From the NCBI GenBank assembly GCA_046327755.1, contig JAXLXW010000008.1, positions 124,001-188,000 on the forward strand: a stretch of 64,000 nucleotides of DNA, given 5' to 3'. The position numbers were made by a program, and so were the translations under genes. This DNA is from SCN-70-22 sp046327755 (GTDB lineage Bacteria > Gemmatimonadota > Gemmatimonadetes > Gemmatimonadales > Gemmatimonadaceae). The stretch's first letter is position 1, and each line of letters begins with the position of its first letter. The notes under the pieces were generated by a model. That model was not told where the DNA came from. It did not search any database and saw only the letters and a list, made by a program, of their open reading frames with translations. Shown one piece after another: positions 62,510 through 64,000 of the stretch.

Positions 62510-63436
62510 TCACTTCACCGGCGGAAGCTGGATCAGCGGCGTCCCGCCGCCCGAAACCTGCGGCATCGCCCCGTTCCACTTGTCGATCAGCCGGTACTGC
62601 ACCAGCGTCGGCGTCAGGCTCTCCGACAGCAGGCGATTGGCGCGCGCCTGAGCCTCCGCCTCGGCGAGGATCGCCTTGGCGCGCCCCGCGGCCTTGATCG
62701 AGTCGCCGCGTGCCTGGAATTCGTTCTTCTGCAGCTCGTTCTGCGCCGTCAGCGCCTGCTGCTGCATCACGTTCTTGGCGTTGATCGCCTCGATGACGCT
62801 CTGCGGCGCGCGGAACTCGTTGAGCGTGAACTGCTTCACGACGATCCCGTATTGCGCCAGCCGCTCCGACAGCAGTGCCTGGGCGCGCGACACCGTCTCC
62901 GCCTTCTTGGGTCCCATGATGTCGGCGATCGCCTCGTCGCCCACCACTTCCTGCAGCGCCTGGCGGATCGTCTGCTTCACGTAGCCGTGCTGGATCGACC
63001 CGATGTCGCGCCGGAACGTCTGGTACAGCGCAGGCACCTTGTCGGGCTGGATCTCGAACGACATCGCGACGTCGAGCGAGATCGGCTGCCCTTCCTTGGA
63101 GTTGACGTTGATCTCGTCATTCCCGGGCGACCCTTCCGTCTCGTTGCGCGTGAGGACGAGCGTCTGCATGTACACCGGGTACTCCTCGATCGCGCTGAGG
63201 AGCGGATTGCGCAGGTGCACCCCGGGGCCTAACGGCTTGGGATCGACGCCACCGCCCGCCCGGTGAATCAGAATGCCGACGTGCCCCGGCTCGACGTAGG
63301 TGAACAGCGACGGCAGCAGGAAGACGAGGACGAAGAGGATCACCCCGAACTTCACCAGCTTGCCGAAAAACCCACCGCCACCCGACGCACCGCTCTGTCG
63401 CATCGCGTTGAGCATGTCCCCTACTTGGTTTGCCAT
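62510..63436 (-). CDS. SPFH/prohibitin-family membrane protein
   Basis: A 308-residue Band-7 protein. The ATG at 63436 is used; its first 16 nt overlap the end of the upstream gene. One N-terminal helix (about 28-48) anchors it, followed by the SPFH domain (VEPGHVGILIHRAGGGVDPKPLGPGVHLRNPLLSAIEEYPVYMQTL) and a coiled-coil of Ala/Glu/Gln-rich sequence (about 195-275). Such proteins form large membrane rings that organise microdomains or control proteases such as FtsH. Confidence 0.9.
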   Translation of the reverse strand: MANQVGDMLNAMRQSGASGGGGFFGKLVKFGVILFVLVFLLPSLFTYVEPGHVGILIHRAGGGVDPKPLGPGVHLRNPLLSAIEEYPVYMQTLVLTRNETEGSPGNDEINVNSKEGQPISLDVAMSFEIQPDKVPALYQTFRRDIGSIQHGYVKQTIRQALQEVVGDEAIADIMGPKKAETVSRAQALLSERLAQYGIVVKQFTLNEFRAPQSVIEAINAKNVMQQQALTAQNELQKNEFQARGDSIKAAGRAKAILAEAEAQARANRLLSESLTPTLVQYRLIDKWNGAMPQVSGGGTPLIQLPPVK

Positions 63437-63681
63437 ACGGTCTCCTTGAAGCATTCGGGGCACACACGTTCACCCGAGGGGAGGCGAACCATCTTCTCCT
63501 CCGTGAGGGCCCCGTGAATGGGACAGGTGAGTTCCGCCGCGCGCTCGATCTCCTTCCGGTTTTGCACCTGCTTCCAGAACTTGCCGAGGGGGGTGAAGGT
63601 CGTGAGGCCAAAAAAAAGAAGGGTACCCGCCGCCACGACGAGCGCGACGAAAAGCACCGCTTCCATGATGATGGCTGCCAT
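63421..63681 (-). CDS. Small membrane protein with zinc-ribbon-like tail
   Basis: An 86-residue protein: one helix at about residues 5-28, a basic segment (GKFWKQVQNRKEIERA), then LTCPIHGALTEEKMVRLPSGERVCPECF, where Cys, His and a CPEC pair are placed as in a small zinc ribbon. It overlaps the SPFH gene by 16 nt and is probably translated with it, so it may be a partner of the SPFH complex. Confidence 0.65.
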   Translation of the reverse strand: MAAIIMEAVLFVALVVAAGTLLFFGLTTFTPLGKFWKQVQNRKEIERAAELTCPIHGALTEEKMVRLPSGERVCPECFKETVWQTK

Positions 63682-63753
63682 TGTTGCCTCTTCGTACGAG
63701 CCGCCGGGGCGGCAGGTTTCGGGTCGCCCCTAACCTACGTCGGATACTCCACT

Positions 63754-63816
63754 TAGGAGAAGACGAGAGGACGAGACGGGACCGGCAGGAGCGGCGAGAG
63801 CGGCGAGAGCGGCGGG
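63754..63816 (+). repeat. Octamer repeat followed by a 9-bp tandem repeat
   Basis: AAGACGAG and AGGACGAG units (about 63759-63775) belong to the post-stop repeat family, here without a sense gene ending at them. Then GAGCGGCGA is repeated three times (63790-63816), ending 3 nt before the stop of the TIGR01777 gene. Confidence 0.5.
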
Positions 63817-63819
63817 ACG

Positions 63820-64000
63820 CTAGCGCACCCCCTCGGCGCGCAGCGCCGCCTCCAACTCCGGATGTTCGAAGCGGAAACCGGCCGCCAGGAGCTTTGTCGG
63901 AAGGACGCGCTGTCCCTCGATCACCGTCGCCTCCCCCATCTCGCCGTACAACAGCTTGATGGCGAACGCCGGGACGGGAGCGATGGTAGGACGACCGAGC
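63820..64000 (-). CDS. C-terminal part of a TIGR01777/DUF1731 epimerase-like protein
   Basis: Reading the minus strand from the right edge, an open frame of 59 codons ends in TAG at 63820-63822. It shows APVPAFAIKLLYGEMGEAT, VLPTKLLAAGFRFEHPELEAAL, the DUF1731 C-terminus of the YfcH-like SDR family. The N-terminal NAD-binding domain lies outside the window. Cellular role unknown. Confidence 0.75.
   Translation of the reverse strand, partial: LGRPTIAPVPAFAIKLLYGEMGEATVIEGQRVLPTKLLAAGFRFEHPELEAALRAEGVR

Overview
The window looks like a piece of a GC-rich, Gram-negative chromosome, most likely from the phylum Gemmatimonadota. This is an inference from gene content: SusC/SusD-type and TonB-dependent outer-membrane proteins beside S9 peptidases, duplicated MacB/FtsX permeases without an ATPase, a DUF6526 protein, many Tat and lipoprotein signals, and a protein kinase fused to a PD40 propeller. 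No rRNA, tRNA, insertion sequence, prophage or CRISPR array was seen. About 48 protein genes fill the window, mostly on the minus strand.

Layout. 1-3 kb: four exported minus-strand proteins of mostly unknown function, three of them with less GC-biased codons. 3-12 kb: a sodium:solute symporter with a 50-residue membrane peptide in front, sucA, a THUMP methyltransferase and a sensor-type Ser/Thr kinase. 12-20 kb (plus strand): a Tat-exported epimerase, TerB, a class V aminotransferase overlapping an AraC regulator, a VOC protein, a DEAD-box helicase, a beta-lactamase-like lipoprotein and a DUF4177 protein. 20-22 kb: an ADOP-type permease. 22-34.4 kb: a ten-gene minus-strand run. Its first six genes (LacI regulator, KAS III-like enzyme, acyl-CoA ligase, 4-TM protein, symporter, MaoC hydratase) are joined by four 4-nt overlaps and one 2-nt gap. 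They are followed by a TonB receptor, an exported PHB-depolymerase-like esterase, a second CoA ligase and a DUF2378 protein. I read the run as an uptake, activation and breakdown route for an ester-linked or fatty or aromatic acid. 34.7-49.5 kb: msrQ, msrP, three secreted S9 peptidases, a cupredoxin-like lipoprotein, SusD and SusC, which together resemble a peptide-utilisation locus with periplasmic methionine repair beside it. 49.8-56.3 kb: MscS channel, an orphan HExxH protein, a beta-barrel-like protein, OsmC, SufE, DUF6526 and PepSY. 56.3-59.2 kb: PepSY-TM protein and a TonB receptor with a striking inverted repeat at its promoter. 59.2-64 kb: a nested tandem repeat, then CDGSH, an atypical SDR and a DapA-like enzyme as one coupled unit, then a conserved unknown, an SPFH protein, a zinc-ribbon membrane protein and the C-terminus of a TIGR01777 protein.

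Two sequence-wide patterns stand out. The word CCTAACG/CGTTAGG occurs 30 times by eye, nearly always as GCCTAACG/CGTTAGGC; inside genes it is mostly read as TTA-GGC (Leu-Gly), sometimes as CCT-AAC (Pro-Asn), and it even supplies stop codons. A purine-rich 8-bp repeat (A[A/G]GACGAG) sits directly on the TAG stop codon of several unrelated genes. All function calls come from reading motifs and families; no database search was run.
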